Origin: Verrucomicrobiota bacterium
GTDB taxonomy: Bacteria > Verrucomicrobiota > Verrucomicrobiia > Limisphaerales > Pedosphaeraceae
Assembly: GCA_021325145.1 (NCBI GenBank)
Contig: JAJPHR010000009.1
Location: 1 to 64,000, forward strand
Direction of reading: 5' to 3'
DNA: 64,000 bases
Of this stretch, positions 27,932-37,768 are shown one piece after another (positions within the stretch are counted from its first letter, which is position 1; each line of letters opens with the position of its first letter). Under the pieces are notes generated by a model. That model made no database searches. It saw nothing but the letters and a program-made list of their open reading frames with translations, and was not told the DNA's origin. Made by a program: the position numbers and the translations under genes.

Positions 27932-28597
27932 ATGGGGCGAACCAGTGATTCAAAAGACCGGATTTTGACGGCGGGACGCGACCTGATTTGGAAGCAGGGT
28001 TATTGTGCCGTAACCATCGATGCCATTTGCGAGGAAGCAGGCGTGCGCAAGGGCAGCTTCTATCATTTCTTCGATTCGAAGTCCGATGTGGCAACAGCCG
28101 CCTTCGAAGACTTATGGGACGAAGTCAGGCCGAAGCTCGACCAGATCTTTGCCCTGGATGTTCCTCCGCTCGACCGTTTGCAGAATTATTTCCGCTTTTT
28201 ATATGAATCGCAGTTGGAACTGAAACGGAAATATGGATGTGTGGTGGGTTGTCCATTCGGTTCGGTGGGGTCGGAACTGAGCCAGCGGGAGGAACCCGTC
28301 TGCCGGAACGCCCGCGCCATCCTGGCTTCCTATCGCAAATATTTCGAAACAGCCCTGCGCGATGCCGAGGCTGAAGGGGCCATTGAAACCAGGAGCATTC
28401 CCGCCGCTGCGCGCAGGCTCTCGGCCTATATGGAAGGGTGCCTCCTCCAAGCGCGTGTCCAAAACAATCTTGGCCAATTGCGCGATCTGGCCACCAGCGC
28501 GCTGGATTTCATCGGAGTTTCGGCGCCGCCGGGTCCGAAGCTCAAGCGCAACAGCCATTTCCCCAGGCCGCGAATTGCGGCTGCGGCCGGCGTATAG
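27932..28597 (+). CDS. TetR family transcriptional regulator
   Basis: 221 residues. N-terminal helix-turn-helix typical of TetR (RILTAGRDLIWKQGYCAVTIDAICEEAGVRKGSFYHFFDSKSDVA). The C-terminal ligand domain contains GCVVGCPFGSVGSELS, as in the TetR_C_6-like (LfrR/YcdC-type) subgroup. Such proteins repress a neighbouring gene until a small molecule binds. No efflux or oxidoreductase gene is adjacent. The GH28 gene ends 160 bp upstream and the fibre-like gene begins 215 bp downstream. A palindrome in its own leader is the only visible site. Confidence 0.92.
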   Translation: MGRTSDSKDRILTAGRDLIWKQGYCAVTIDAICEEAGVRKGSFYHFFDSKSDVATAAFEDLWDEVRPKLDQIFALDVPPLDRLQNYFRFLYESQLELKRKYGCVVGCPFGSVGSELSQREEPVCRNARAILASYRKYFETALRDAEAEGAIETRSIPAAARRLSAYMEGCLLQARVQNNLGQLRDLATSALDFIGVSAPPGPKLKRNSHFPRPRIAAAAGV

Positions 28598-28812
28598 CCG
28601 ACCGGATATTCCACAGTCCGTGGTAGCACGGGCGACCCGCCGACGGAACATCAAGGGATATACTGGCTTGGCCTCCGCTCAAAATCTTTTCATGCGTTCA
28701 TGCGCCCCCATGCGTGAAACCGCTTGACGTACCCCTCGGGTTCCTAATCAAATGGCCAGGAGATGACAGCGACTGGTGGCATTGACCGGCTGATTCTTCC
28801 AGGCGCAAACAT

Positions 28813-31800
28813 ATGCAAGGAGGCAAAAGAAATTCAACCGGGGCAATCGGAGGAAAGAATGAAACGTTGTGCGGATTAGCGTTCGCCGCCGGCTGGTTAG
28901 CCCTCGCGCTTTCAGTCTTCAACTGCCAGTTCTCGACCGCCTTCGCCCAGAACACGGCGTTTACGTATCAAGGCCGGGTGGTGGACAACGGCACGAACTT
29001 CACTGGCACCGGCCGGTTCAAATTTGCGCTCGTGACCAGCTCCAATACGTCCTACGTGACTTTCTGGAGCAACGACGGCACGAGCGTGGCGGGCAGCGAA
29101 CCGTCCGCCGCAGTCAGCGTGGCCGTGAGCAATGGATTGTTCACCGCGGTTTTGGGCGACACGACGCGACCGAATATGGCGCCCATCGCCGCTTCGCTCT
29201 TCACGCAACCAAATTTGCAGCTGCGAATCTGGTTCAATGATGGTGTGAACGGCTCCACCGCGTTAAGTCCGGCGCAAAATCTGACACCAGTGCCCTACGC
29301 GGCCATGGCCAACAGCGCGGGCAATCTGCTGGGAACATTGCCGGCCTCGCAATTAAGCGGCACGCTGGCGCTGGCGCAATTACCGGGCGCGGTGGTGACG
29401 AATAATGAAACGAACTTGAACCTGGGCGGCGTGTTCAGTGGAAATTATTCCGGCAATGCCGCCGGGCTGACGAACGTGAGCGCGGCATCCGTCACCGGCC
29501 TCGGCAGCGCGGCATATAGCAACGCCACGGATTTTAGCCCTGATCTTTCGCAGTTTTTGACCACTGAGGCCGACGGCAATTCTTATTTTTACAGACCGCC
29601 CTTTGGTTACAACACCTGGCCTGAATACTCCAGCGGGATTACCGAGACCATCATAACCAATGCCGTCCAAACTATCAAAACCAATGGCCTGCTGGCCTTC
29701 TGCCAGCGCGTCGGAATTCCATTTGTTTTCAGCATCGATGATTTTTTTATTCAGGGCAATGATCCGGTTACACATCTGCCGACCTGCAATCCCGCGACTT
29801 TCCCCGATGGCGTGGCCTTCGTGCTTAATTATATTTATACCAATGGGATGGTTCCTGGGGTTTACCTCACCACTTTCCAGGGAACTAATCCCAATTATAC
29901 AGCCCCTTATCAAAGCGGGGTTCCAAACGGATTTGAGGATGTGCAGGCGCGTTTCTACGCGAGCAACCATGTGGGATACATTAAGTATGATGGTTTGTGG
30001 CGGCCAGCCAGTTTCACCGATGCCGACATCACGAATCTCTACAGCTCCGTCAAGTTTATCTCCTTGTGCCGGGCCTATTCCACGAATTCTGTATTTATCA
30101 ATACACCCGTGAAATACACCATGCCAATCACGATGCGTTTTGCAAATGCCTGGCGGACCTTTGGAATGGGTTATGACTTGCTTGGACATTTCATCGACTC
30201 TGACGCAGCTTACGGAGTGGACAATATAGCGCAAATAGCCCAGTTATTCTGGGTAGACGCGGCGACAAACGCAAATTTTTCTTCACGCACCGGGCCCTGG
30301 CACACCCCCGATTTTGATAATGTGGGAGCAAGCGTTGATCAGGGAAATCTGACGCAGATGATTCTGCGCTGTATATTTGGCGCTCCCATCATAGTGGGAG
30401 ATGTCCGTACGAATGACTGGTTCGGAATTTCCGACGATTACCGGATTTACACCAATAATCCAGAGCTTTTGGCGATAGATTGGGACAGTGGCTACCAAGC
30501 CCCGTTCTGGGCTGGCACGAATAACGGGGTTTATTTTTATGTTCGGCCTTTAGGCTCGGGAGTATCGACCTACAAAGCGCTTGCGGCCATTAACCGCAAT
30601 TATACCGAGCCAAGCGATTTTACATATAACTGGTATGCGACCAATTTCACCTTCCAACTGACGAACGCGGGCTATGCCGCCAACCAGATGGTCCTGGTCA
30701 AAAATGTAGGCGGTCAGGTTGATTCGACCCATGGCATTAGTTCATATATCGGCACTGACGCTCACGGTTACATTCTTGTTTCCAATTCCTTCTCTGTCCC
30801 GCAGTTGGATGGCATTGATTCTGCAATGTTTACCCTGCAGCCGGCTACTGCTCTGCCGCTGCCATACCAAAGTAATTTGGTGTCTTTAAATGACTGGTTG
30901 CCATTCTGGCAGACAAATTTGAGCCTGAATGGACTTCAACAGTTCCAACTTTACAATATTTTTGGAACCGCATCAGTCAAAGGTGGCATTGGCCAGGACA
31001 ATTTGAAGTTCAGCCGCAGCCTGCAATTTTTAAGCACCAATCATTTTGTCCAGTGGGGTATTTATGGAGCCACGAATTTTAGCGCCGCTTTGGGTTATGA
31101 TAATTTCGACGCGAACATTTATCGGCTCACCAATTACTCACGTTGGATAATCCTTATTGATGGAGTAACGAATTATGACTCTCAAAATTGGGGGCCGATT
31201 GGTGTTACCAACAAGACGACCAACATTTCATTGGCCCTTTCCGGCACTGCGCAGGTTATGACGATTCGATATCTGACGGCTGGCGCAAATTTCTCGGTTG
31301 GCGATTTGGGCAATCCCACGCTGACGTTTCTGCCCTCTCCAGCCACCGGCTTTACCGGATTGCTTGCGACCAATAGCGGTGCGGCGTTAACGGTGGGTGG
31401 CATTGTCAACAACGGCACCTTTACCAGCGCTGGAAATGCGTTGTTTTCCAGCAATGCCAACTTTGTGGGCGTCGCCAACACGGCCAGCAACCAGGTGTTC
31501 GGAGCGAACAATTTGCTCACCGGGTCATTGGGCGATGCGCGGTATGCGCCATTGCCACTCTGCGTGCTCACCAATCCCATCGGCACCGTCATCTCCAACA
31601 CCACGATCGAGACGAGCGTATGGAGCACCTTTACCGGCAGTTCCAACACTGCCTCCGGCTTTTTTGTGGCGGGCCGCAAACTCCGGCTGAAAGGCGAAGG
31701 CTACTATTGGGCGGCAGTGGCCAACACCGCGACGGTGAGGCTCAGGGTAAAGATCGGCTCGGTGACAGCGGACACGACGGTGACGCCCGCCATCCCCGCC

Positions 31801-32076
31801 AGCGCGTCCGGCGCGGCGTTCACCTTTGACATCCCAATCACCTGCTACGGCGTGGGGGCCAACGTGGCGACGAACGCGCTGGGCGGCGGGTTCTACTATT
31901 CGGCGACGCTCAATGGGACGACGGTGATGGTCTTCAACGACCTCGGCAATGCCGCCGCCAACTTCACCTTTGCCGCCAACCAGCCCAACGGCGTGGATTT
32001 GACCGCGCAATGGAGTGTGGCCATGGCAGGGGACAGCCTCGTGGTGAAGCATTGCAGCCTGATTCAAGAGAATTGA
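28813..32076 (+). CDS. Chimeric GH27-like glycosidase inside a tail-fibre-like shell
   Basis: 1087 residues. Signal peptide to AFAQ, then an N-terminal AFTYQGRV domain typical of secreted verrucomicrobial fibres, and a collagen-like linker (NLLGTLPASQLSGTLALAQLPG). Residues ~260-590 are a clear GH27-type alpha-galactosidase barrel: PPFGYNTWPEY, FVFSIDDFF, GYIKYDGLW (candidate nucleophile Asp393), FIDSD (candidate acid), and GPWHTPDFDNVG...GAPIIVGDVR. A beta domain and fibre-like repeats follow (TGSLGDARYAP), then a Gly/Ala-rich C-terminal head like phage receptor-binding tips. The middle third is more AT-rich than both ends. ATG at 28813 is the only ATG upstream of the signal; its exact start is uncertain. 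Confidence 0.78.
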   Translation: MQGGKRNSTGAIGGKNETLCGLAFAAGWLALALSVFNCQFSTAFAQNTAFTYQGRVVDNGTNFTGTGRFKFALVTSSNTSYVTFWSNDGTSVAGSEPSAAVSVAVSNGLFTAVLGDTTRPNMAPIAASLFTQPNLQLRIWFNDGVNGSTALSPAQNLTPVPYAAMANSAGNLLGTLPASQLSGTLALAQLPGAVVTNNETNLNLGGVFSGNYSGNAAGLTNVSAASVTGLGSAAYSNATDFSPDLSQFLTTEADGNSYFYRPPFGYNTWPEYSSGITETIITNAVQTIKTNGLLAFCQRVGIPFVFSIDDFFIQGNDPVTHLPTCNPATFPDGVAFVLNYIYTNGMVPGVYLTTFQGTNPNYTAPYQSGVPNGFEDVQARFYASNHVGYIKYDGLWRPASFTDADITNLYSSVKFISLCRAYSTNSVFINTPVKYTMPITMRFANAWRTFGMGYDLLGHFIDSDAAYGVDNIAQIAQLFWVDAATNANFSSRTGPWHTPDFDNVGASVDQGNLTQMILRCIFGAPIIVGDVRTNDWFGISDDYRIYTNNPELLAIDWDSGYQAPFWAGTNNGVYFYVRPLGSGVSTYKALAAINRNYTEPSDFTYNWYATNFTFQLTNAGYAANQMVLVKNVGGQVDSTHGISSYIGTDAHGYILVSNSFSVPQLDGIDSAMFTLQPATALPLPYQSNLVSLNDWLPFWQTNLSLNGLQQFQLYNIFGTASVKGGIGQDNLKFSRSLQFLSTNHFVQWGIYGATNFSAALGYDNFDANIYRLTNYSRWIILIDGVTNYDSQNWGPIGVTNKTTNISLALSGTAQVMTIRYLTAGANFSVGDLGNPTLTFLPSPATGFTGLLATNSGAALTVGGIVNNGTFTSAGNALFSSNANFVGVANTASNQVFGANNLLTGSLGDARYAPLPLCVLTNPIGTVISNTTIETSVWSTFTGSSNTASGFFVAGRKLRLKGEGYYWAAVANTATVRLRVKIGSVTADTTVTPAIPASASGAAFTFDIPITCYGVGANVATNALGGGFYYSATLNGTTVMVFNDLGNAAANFTFAANQPNGVDLTAQWSVAMAGDSLVVKHCSLIQEN

Positions 32077-32145
32077 TGAACGCCGCCGTGAGCCTGCATG
32101 CTTGGCGCGGATTGTGTGCTTGGTTTTAAAGCTTCCCTCGTCTCC

Positions 32146-32631
32146 TCACCACCTGCCAGCCTTCGCCTCCAGGTCTTCTGGCTTGGCAAATTGAATCATC
32201 GCCTGCGGATGGTTCTCGGCCAGGACTTTTGCGTTGATCTCCTCCAGCATGGCGCGAAATTTGTGACGATACGGGGTTTTGGCATAATATCCGTTGGCCC
32301 CAAGCCGCAGGGCTTTCCGGCGGTTCGTGGGGTCATTCGAGGCGCTGATCATCACCACGGGCAGTTCCTTCAATGTAAGCTGGCCACGAATCATCTTGAG
32401 CACTTCAAATCCGTCGATCTCCGGCAGGGACAAATCCAGGAACACCAGCCCCGGAAACGGGTGTTTGGCGCGGTCCGCATAAGCGCCTCGTCCAGCCAGG
32501 TAATCGAGGGCCTGCACGCCATTGGGCACAACGCGGAGTTGGTTGAGGACCCCGAGGCGTTCCAACTGAATCTGGGTCAGCCGCACGTGATGCGGATCAT
32601 CATCCACCGTCAGGATGCTGGCAGCTTTCAT
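32146..32631 (-). CDS. Single-domain response regulator
   Basis: About 161 residues from ATG 32631 (MKAASILTVDDDPHHV); upstream ATG 32703 adds a non-conserved leader. It has the acidic pocket DDD, the phospho-acceptor Asp in PGLVFLDLSLPEIDGFEVL, the Ser switch in MISAS and the Lys in YYAKTPY. No output domain follows: it is of the Rcp1 type that acts by protein contact or relay. The insertion YLAGRGAYADRAKHPFP is typical of that subgroup. No kinase gene lies near. Confidence 0.9.
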   Translation of the reverse strand: MKAASILTVDDDPHHVRLTQIQLERLGVLNQLRVVPNGVQALDYLAGRGAYADRAKHPFPGLVFLDLSLPEIDGFEVLKMIRGQLTLKELPVVMISASNDPTNRRKALRLGANGYYAKTPYRHKFRAMLEEINAKVLAENHPQAMIQFAKPEDLEAKAGRW

Positions 32632-32873
32632 AACGCGGAACTTGTACACCACCCCGTGGCGCTTTTCCAGTCCGGCTTTGCAACTTAACAAGTCCTCAGT
32701 CATTGGTGCGGAGCCATCCGAAAGCCTTCGGGCTGCTTTGCTCAGACACGAAACGTATAATCGAGCGGAATGGGAGCTCTGCGTCCCCCCTTCACTGAGC
32801 CATACCCCTCTGGGGTAAATTCGTATGGCCCGGGGCCGCGCGTATGCTATCTTGAGCCAAGGAGATATCAGTT

Positions 32874-33098
32874 ATGTCTGCACAATTGGACCTGAGCCTG
32901 AGGGTGGATGGTTCTACGGGCCAACCATTCGAGACAGGCAATGAAACCGGAACTTTGCTGCTGCTGTTGAACAACAGTTCGCAAAACAGCAATTCTGTGG
33001 AAACGCTGGACACGGGGTTTTCCGATCCGCCGAACCAGGACGATCTGGAGGCGCTGCGCCTCAAACTGAATGAGCTGATACGGGCGTTGCGCCGTTGA
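32874..33098 (+). CDS. Small acidic hypothetical protein
   Basis: 74 residues. The ribosome site AAGGAGATATC lies 8 bp before the ATG, among the strongest in the window, which makes this a real gene. The protein is polar, rich in Asn, Ser and Leu (TLLLLLNNSSQNSN), with a C-terminal helix LEALRLKLNELIRALRR that could form a short coiled coil. No relative recognised. Confidence 0.6.
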   Translation: MSAQLDLSLRVDGSTGQPFETGNETGTLLLLLNNSSQNSNSVETLDTGFSDPPNQDDLEALRLKLNELIRALRR

Positions 33099-33211
33099 CG
33101 TTGAGCCTGCGCAGCGGGAGATGGATCGGTGCATCTGATACAACCACCTTGGAGTGGATCGAGCAGAACTGCTTATTAATAACTCGCCCTGACGCCGGGT
33201 TGCGGGTTCGC

Positions 33212-33227
33212 GGTGATGTGGGGACGA
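33212..33227. repeat. Short copy of the TGGGGACG repeat
   Basis: GGTGATGTGGGGACGA is identical to part of the hairpin repeat at 54660-54727 (opposite strand) and continues into an imperfect GGGAC/GTCCC stem. It lies in the gap between 33098 and 33336. Confidence 0.5.
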
Positions 33228-33335
33228 AAAGTCCCTGCTCCTCGATAAATTTGCTTGTGTGAACCTGCGTTAAACGGATATTCTGGCGGCAGAGTCACAC
33301 TGTTTTTACAGTTAACATGAAAGCTAGTTGTTGTT

Positions 33336-34613
33336 ATGGCCGGAAAAGGAGTCTCCAAGGTCCAACGGGGTAGCGGATTTATCATTCAGGTCAACCTTGC
33401 CGGATTGGTCGTCTTCAGTTTTGCGCTGATAGCGGCCTCCACGCTGGTGATGTACGGCTTGCTCGCCTCCCGTTCCCACGTTACCGGGGCTGGCAACGCG
33501 GCGGGGCATTCTGAAGGCGCTCAAAACAACAGCACGCCGCTCAAGGAAACACCAGCTTGGGGCGAGTTGAAGGCGGTGGACGTCGAACTCGAACAGCCGC
33601 AGGAATATTACACGTTCGAGATGGATCTCAACCGAACCCCCGCGTGGTGGTTTAACGGCATGACAGTGGATCGGGTCCGCGGCTTGATGCAATCGTGCGG
33701 CCTGGATGCCAGCCAAATCGAACACGCCACTTCGGCCGCGCTCATGACGGTAACGCCCTCGAATGTTGTCATCAGACCGGACGATGCGCTTATCCTTGGG
33801 CTGACTCCGGAAGTCCGCGCCAGGTTTTACACTGAACTGTCGCATGATGATGACAACCATTACATGCAATTTCCCTTTTGCTTTACGGAAGACGCCTTCG
33901 AATCCCGGATTGGCAAAGGCGAGTTGAACCCCGCGCTCACTGAACGTATCCGGAAACTCTGCTACCAGCGCGGCGATACCAAATGCTTCAGCGACTACGA
34001 AATGGTGTTGCGGAGCGAGCCCTCCGAGACCGAACGCCTCCGGCTGGTCAAGACGTTGTCACGGCAATCCGCGGTCCTGGCCCGGTTGCACATCCGGCCC
34101 GACACGGACATTGACAAGGTGCTCGGCTATTGGGGGCGGGGCATCCAGGTGAAGGACGTGCGGCCTTTGCTTGAATCCCTCAAGCGTTTGGACGGCGGCG
34201 GGGACATCAGCCTGCTTTACCTCCTTCCAAAATTCGCGCGCGAACGCCTCTACACTTTCCCGCTCCCGCCCAAACCCGGCGATCCCGGGCTGGATTGCCA
34301 CTGGTCCACCATGAATTTTTTCAGCGAAACCCCGGATAACCGTTTCGCTAACCCCGCCTACACCACCCCGTATCTGCTCGAACATTATTACCAGGTCGCC
34401 AAGCCGTGCCTTTACGGTGATTTGGTCCTGATTCTGAACGAACACGGCAATGCCATCCATTCCGGCGTGTATCTCGCGGACGACCTCATCTTCACCAAAA
34501 ACGGCAACAACTACGCGCAACCATGGAAGCTCATGCGGTTAAAAGAACTGGTGCGCATGTACTCCATCAATTCGGGCTCGCGCATGGTCACCTATCGCGA
34601 CAAGAATTGGTGA
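33336..34613 (+). CDS. Membrane-anchored protein with NlpC/P60-like C-terminal domain
   Basis: 425 residues. One membrane helix at about 17-45 (NLAGLVVFSFALIAASTLVMYGLL), so most of the protein is periplasmic. The middle has conserved-looking patches (FCFTEDAFESRIGKG). The last 120 residues read GLDCHWSTMNFFSE ... GDLVLILNEHGNAIHSGVYLADDLIFTKNG. This is the spacing of an NlpC/P60 Cys-His cysteine hydrolase, in which GDLV...H-x-G-x-Y is diagnostic. It may cut or bind cell-wall peptides. Stands alone on the plus strand. Confidence 0.65.
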   Translation: MAGKGVSKVQRGSGFIIQVNLAGLVVFSFALIAASTLVMYGLLASRSHVTGAGNAAGHSEGAQNNSTPLKETPAWGELKAVDVELEQPQEYYTFEMDLNRTPAWWFNGMTVDRVRGLMQSCGLDASQIEHATSAALMTVTPSNVVIRPDDALILGLTPEVRARFYTELSHDDDNHYMQFPFCFTEDAFESRIGKGELNPALTERIRKLCYQRGDTKCFSDYEMVLRSEPSETERLRLVKTLSRQSAVLARLHIRPDTDIDKVLGYWGRGIQVKDVRPLLESLKRLDGGGDISLLYLLPKFARERLYTFPLPPKPGDPGLDCHWSTMNFFSETPDNRFANPAYTTPYLLEHYYQVAKPCLYGDLVLILNEHGNAIHSGVYLADDLIFTKNGNNYAQPWKLMRLKELVRMYSINSGSRMVTYRDKNW

Positions 34614-34740
34614 CCAGGGCTCTGCTCAAGCCTTCGACGGGACCCGGTGCTTGCAGTATCATTTGGCATGAGTGCGACGGTTGTAGTGCCGATAAAGTTT
34701 GGGCCGAAGTGCGCTGACTTGGTTGAAAGGATTCCGGCGG

Positions 34741-35127
34741 CTACGGGTCGGTAATCGCTTCTTCGATCCAGGCCCGGGCGGCTTGCTCGTCGCGGAAGAC
34801 GCGATATACGGCCGAGCCGTCCGAGGTGAAGGATTCGAACATGCGATACAAGCCGTACATCAAATCTGAATTCACCAGCAGGGCGCGGCGGGTAAACCTG
34901 ACCACGTGCGGATTGGCTTTGATGACCATGGACAGCTCCAGGATTTCATCAGCGCTGAGGCGGGCGGTGGCGTTGCGCATGTCGATCAGTCCTGGCATGT
35001 CGGGGGTGTACGAAGAATTGCACGCCAGCCGCATCATGTCGGCGCGAATCTCATTGAGTGTGATTTCTCCGGTCACGATGGTATGAACGATGCGCTTTTG
35101 CGGATCGATGGAGCGGCTGATTTGCAT
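34741..35127 (-). CDS. STAS/SpoIIAA-like protein
   Basis: 128 residues. The pattern KRIVHTIVTGEITLNEIRADMMRLA ... MPGLIDMRNATARLSADEI is that of the SpoIIAA-like / STAS fold: a short beta-alpha-beta protein with a nucleotide- or kinase-binding loop at LIDMR. It lacks an obvious phosphorylatable Ser in the DxSG form, so classical anti-anti-sigma action is unlikely. Single gene, divergent from the PQQ enzyme. Confidence 0.6.
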   Translation of the reverse strand: MQISRSIDPQKRIVHTIVTGEITLNEIRADMMRLACNSSYTPDMPGLIDMRNATARLSADEILELSMVIKANPHVVRFTRRALLVNSDLMYGLYRMFESFTSDGSAVYRVFRDEQAARAWIEEAITDP

Positions 35128-35357
35128 AAATTCTGCTCGAGCACGGGCGTTAAACTGGGAAAGGGTGACTCAACAGTGATAATTCTGTCAATGCCGGGCT
35201 TCGAAATTCACGTCGCAGCGCCGAGTTCCTGTTCTGCTCAGCGTTAATTTTGTTGTCAGGTCGAGTGGGGTGCCGGGGCTCCGCACTTCTCCCAAAACTG
35301 GGTGGCGCAGTCACCATTTCCTTGCTCCCAAACCCGGGCGGCGGCACATTCAAGCTC

Positions 35358-37541
35358 ATGACCTTTCGAAGACTCCGTACAGAAAGAACTGTTTCCTCAG
35401 CCGGAGGAATGGAGCGGCCCTGGCTGGCGTCAGCGATCATTTTTCTCATTCTCTTCATCAGCCCGGCAAAAGCGGCCGACCGGGACTGGCCGGTCTATCT
35501 GGGCGATTCCTCCAAAAGTCATTTTTCCTCGCTCAAGCAAATAAATCAGGGGAACGTTCAACATCTTCAAGCAGCCTGGGAATATCATGCCGGCGATGCG
35601 CGGCCAAACCGTTCCCAGATTCAGTGCAACCCGCTCATTGTGGACGGGGTGCTCTACGGCACAACTCCCGGGTTGAAGGCGATTGCGCTGGACGCGGAGA
35701 CCGGAAAGGAATTGTGGCGGTTTGTACCGGAAGCGGAGGATGCGGTAAACCTGCCGGCCGGGGTGAACCGCGGCGTGGTTTATTGGGCGGACGGAAATGA
35801 CCGGCGAATTCTTTACGTGGCAGGCCACTACCTCCACGCCCTCGACGCCCAAACGGGCCTGGCCATTCCCTCGTTCGGAACCAACGGCATGGTAAATCTC
35901 AAGGACGGGCTGGGGCGCGATGTGAGCAAGTTATACATCACAGCTACGTCACCGGGAACCGTCTTTCACGACCTGCTCATCCTCGGCAGCCGTGTATCAG
36001 AAGGGCCGGGACCGGTCGCACCCGGCCATGTGCGCGCCTATAACATTCGCACTGGCCACCTCGAATGGATCTTCCATACCGTGCCGCAACCCGGTGAGTT
36101 CGGGTACGACACCTGGCCACCCGACGCGTGGAAATTCATTGGCGGCGCGAATAGCTGGCCTGGCATGGCGCTGGATGAGAAGCGCGGCATCGTTTATGTT
36201 CCCACGGGCTCATGCGGGTTCGATTTCTGGGGCGGAAACCGGCTCGGCCAGGACCTGTTCGCCAATTGTTTGCTCGCCCTGGACGCCGCGACGGGCAAGC
36301 GCCTCTGGCATTTCCAATTCGTGCATCACGATCTGCTGGACCGTGATCCGCCCGCGCCGCCGACGCTTGTCACCGTTCGCCAAAACGGCAAGAGCGTGGA
36401 CGCGGTGGTGCAGGTGACGAAGTCGGGGCATGTCTGGGTGTTCAATCGCGAGACGGGCGAATCGCTTTTTCCCATCGCGGAGAAAGCAGTGCCGCGATCC
36501 GATTTGCAGGGTGAAATGGCCTGGCCCACCCAGCCGTTTCCGACCAAGCCCGCGCCGTTGGTCCGCCAACTTTTTACGGCGGATGAAATCACGGACATTT
36601 CATCCGAGTCGCATCGGAGTGTTTTGGAGAACTTTGTCCGGCTGCGCCCCCATGCGGTGTTCATGCCACCGAGCCGCGAAGGCACGATCGTTTTTCCGGG
36701 ATTCGACGGCGGTGCGGAATGGGGCGGTGCGGCGGTCGATCCGAAGAGCGGGATTCTCTACGTAAACGCGAACGAAATGCCCTGGGTTCACACCATGATC
36801 GATGCCCAGCCGAAGGACGGGCCGGCGTTGTCGAGCGGCCAGTTGATTTATCGGCAGGTTTGCGCAGCTTGTCACGGCCTCAATCGTTCGGGGGATGCGG
36901 CGCGCGCCTTTCCTTCGCTGGCGGATGTGGGCCGCAAGTTCCGCCCGGACGACATCATCCAACTGCTGGGCACGGGGAAAGGCATGATGCCGTCCTTCGC
37001 GTTTCTATCGGAGCCGCAACGGCAGGCAGTGGCCGATTTTTTGGTCGGCGAATCTCTGGGTGTCCATGACGGTGGGCGGCAGGATGTCGTGGACACGGAC
37101 GTGCTGGGAGGCGAGCCTTACACGCACACTGGCTATTTGCGCTGGGTGGACTCACATGGCTACCCGGCGGTCAAGCCACCGTGGGGCACATTGAATGCAA
37201 TCGACCTTAACACGGGCGAATATGTCTGGCGCACCACGCTTGGCGAGTTTCCGGAACTGACGGCGCACGGCATTCCTCCCACGGGCACGGAGAATTACGG
37301 CGGACCCGTCGTGACCGCGGGTGGATTGATTTTCATCGCCGCATCCGGAGACGAGATGATGCATGCCTTCGATCAAAAAACGGGCCGATTGCTCTGGCAG
37401 GCGAAACTGCCCTTCGGCGGTTACGCCACACCTTCCACTTACATGCTCAAAGGACGCCAATATGTCGTGATCGCCTGCGGCGGCGGCAAGGTGCGCACCA
37501 AAAGTGGCGATGCGTACGTGGCATTTGCCTTGCCGAAATAG
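35358..37541 (+). CDS. PQQ-dependent dehydrogenase with inserted cytochrome c
   Basis: About 727 residues. ATG 35358 or 35409 can start it; the second directly precedes the export signal WLASAIIFLILFISPAKA. The eight-bladed quinoprotein propeller is seen in repeated W motifs (LDAETGKELWRF, LDAATGKRLWHF, FDQKTGRLLWQAKLPFGG). This is the membrane-type glucose/quinate dehydrogenase class, which oxidises sugars or polyols in the periplasm. A CXXCH heme site (CAACH, codons at 36861-36875) lies in a ~90-residue insert between late blades, giving an internal electron acceptor. PQQ synthesis genes are not in the window. Confidence 0.9.
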   Translation: MTFRRLRTERTVSSAGGMERPWLASAIIFLILFISPAKAADRDWPVYLGDSSKSHFSSLKQINQGNVQHLQAAWEYHAGDARPNRSQIQCNPLIVDGVLYGTTPGLKAIALDAETGKELWRFVPEAEDAVNLPAGVNRGVVYWADGNDRRILYVAGHYLHALDAQTGLAIPSFGTNGMVNLKDGLGRDVSKLYITATSPGTVFHDLLILGSRVSEGPGPVAPGHVRAYNIRTGHLEWIFHTVPQPGEFGYDTWPPDAWKFIGGANSWPGMALDEKRGIVYVPTGSCGFDFWGGNRLGQDLFANCLLALDAATGKRLWHFQFVHHDLLDRDPPAPPTLVTVRQNGKSVDAVVQVTKSGHVWVFNRETGESLFPIAEKAVPRSDLQGEMAWPTQPFPTKPAPLVRQLFTADEITDISSESHRSVLENFVRLRPHAVFMPPSREGTIVFPGFDGGAEWGGAAVDPKSGILYVNANEMPWVHTMIDAQPKDGPALSSGQLIYRQVCAACHGLNRSGDAARAFPSLADVGRKFRPDDIIQLLGTGKGMMPSFAFLSEPQRQAVADFLVGESLGVHDGGRQDVVDTDVLGGEPYTHTGYLRWVDSHGYPAVKPPWGTLNAIDLNTGEYVWRTTLGEFPELTAHGIPPTGTENYGGPVVTAGGLIFIAASGDEMMHAFDQKTGRLLWQAKLPFGGYATPSTYMLKGRQYVVIACGGGKVRTKSGDAYVAFALPK

Positions 37542-37715
37542 TGCAGGAAACGAACCACAGCGAGGACGATGCGCCTATGAATGTGGCAGCTGCCTCCCCG
37601 CCTGACGCGACTCCAGTTTCTGGTTAAACGCGCCCAGGCGTGCTGCTGAGGCTTTGGGTCCGGCTCCGGTCGCCAATTGAATGAAGATGGACGCGGCTTG
37701 CGTCGTCTGCTTTTC

Positions 37716-37744
37716 TTGACGTGGGCATGGCATCGGCGTATGGC
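37716..37744 (+). promoter_or_regulatory. Candidate promoter of the TAT oxidoreductase operon
   Basis: TTGACG (37716-37721) and TATGGC (37739-37744) are 17 bp apart and 25 bp before the ATG at 37769. Spacing is ideal and the -10 is weak. Confidence 0.4.
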
Positions 37745-37768
37745 TTGGTGAACCCGGTCAATGAATTT

